64,000 nucleotides of DNA, from NCBI GenBank assembly GCA_036429605.1, contig JAVFKD010000016.1, positions 744,001 through 808,000 of the forward strand, given 5' to 3'. The DNA is from Cladobotryum mycophilum (Eukaryota > Ascomycota > Sordariomycetes > Hypocreales > Hypocreaceae). Of this stretch, positions 63,835 to 64,000 are shown in pieces; position 1 is the first letter of the stretch, and the number at the start of each line of letters is the position of its first letter. The notes under the pieces were generated by a model. The model was not told where the DNA came from. It ran no database searches and saw only the letters and a list, made by a program, of their open reading frames with translations. Both the position numbers and the translations under genes were made by a program.

Positions 63835-63845
63835 AGAGAATATAG
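63835..63845. repeat. 11-bp LINE array boundary motif, right
   Basis: AGAGAATATAG at the 5' end of the rightmost copy, followed by non-element DNA (TGGCCTAAAAGC). Confidence 0.75.
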
Positions 63846-64000
63846 TGGCCTAAAAGCTTCCACCGGTCTAGGGTAACCCTATTAAAGCTGTAGTTATTAA
63901 TAAAGTATTAAATAATATTTAAGTAATTAATATAATTTAAATTAATTATTAAAAGTTAAATTAGTTTAAAAGTAAAAAATAATAATAGATTTATATTTAA
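63846..64000. other. AT-rich flank of LINE array
   Basis: After about 45 bp of mixed sequence the DNA becomes TTAAT/AATTA-rich to the window end. No coding potential. Composition like 50246-50433. Confidence 0.6.

Overview
This window looks like a nuclear contig from a filamentous ascomycete (Pezizomycotina, probably Sordariomycetes). The evidence is short GT-AG introns of 50-135 bp with CTAAC/CTGA-like branch points, fungal housekeeping genes (ORM/ORMDL, AIR1/2-like, NOP13-like, STS1/Cut8, RAD52, MGR3-like, DAP1-like), and a transposon compartment with RIP-like C-to-T/G-to-A decay. The species cannot be named from sequence alone.

Layout. From 1 to about 32.6 kb the window is gene-rich, with host genes separated by 0.2-2.8 kb of non-coding DNA and microsatellites. 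In order: a tandem cluster of three small secreted or membrane paralogues (561-2189, -); an ORMDL sphingolipid regulator (3057-3802, -); a five-zinc-knuckle AIR-like protein with an RGG tail (5516-7365, +); an F-box-like protein (9475-11391, +); a DsbA/FrnE-like thioredoxin-fold protein (11619-12431, -); a NOP13-like two-RRM protein (12747-13931, -); STS1/Cut8 (16290-17320, +); RAD52 (18201-19811, +); a five-helix LtaS/sulfatase-like membrane enzyme (22644-25544, -); a secreted GH3-like protein with altered catalytic positions (28139-29263, -); and a divergent pair, mitochondrial MGR3-like (30087-31653, -) and DAP1-like haem protein (31876-32608, +).

From about 32.65 kb to the end the window is nested mobile elements. 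There are two decayed hAT transposases, 3' ends of two LINE families with a resolved nested insertion, two solo LTRs, a RIP-damaged LINE fragment, and a 7.0-kb Ty3/gypsy chromovirus (43210-50245, -). Between its pol and 3' LTR the chromovirus carries a spliced gene in antisense (43694-44874, +). A head-to-tail array of a 5.96-kb Tad-like LINE follows (50445-63834, -): one copy broken by a 100-N gap and two nearly identical full-length copies, each bounded by the same 11-bp motif.

Two cross-cutting points affect interpretation. (1) Every broken but otherwise conserved frame I found (a small paralogue, AIR-like, STS1, RAD52, LINE ORF2) is repaired by one extra base in a G or C run of 5-6, so these look like homopolymer undercalls in the assembly and not pseudogenes. 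(2) The LINE array touches an assembly gap, so its copy number is uncertain. The most novel candidates are the antisense intron-bearing gene inside the chromovirus, the LINE array with its repeated target motif, the GNRA-tetraloop hairpin repeats at 33.75-34.05 kb, and the small-protein cluster at the left end.
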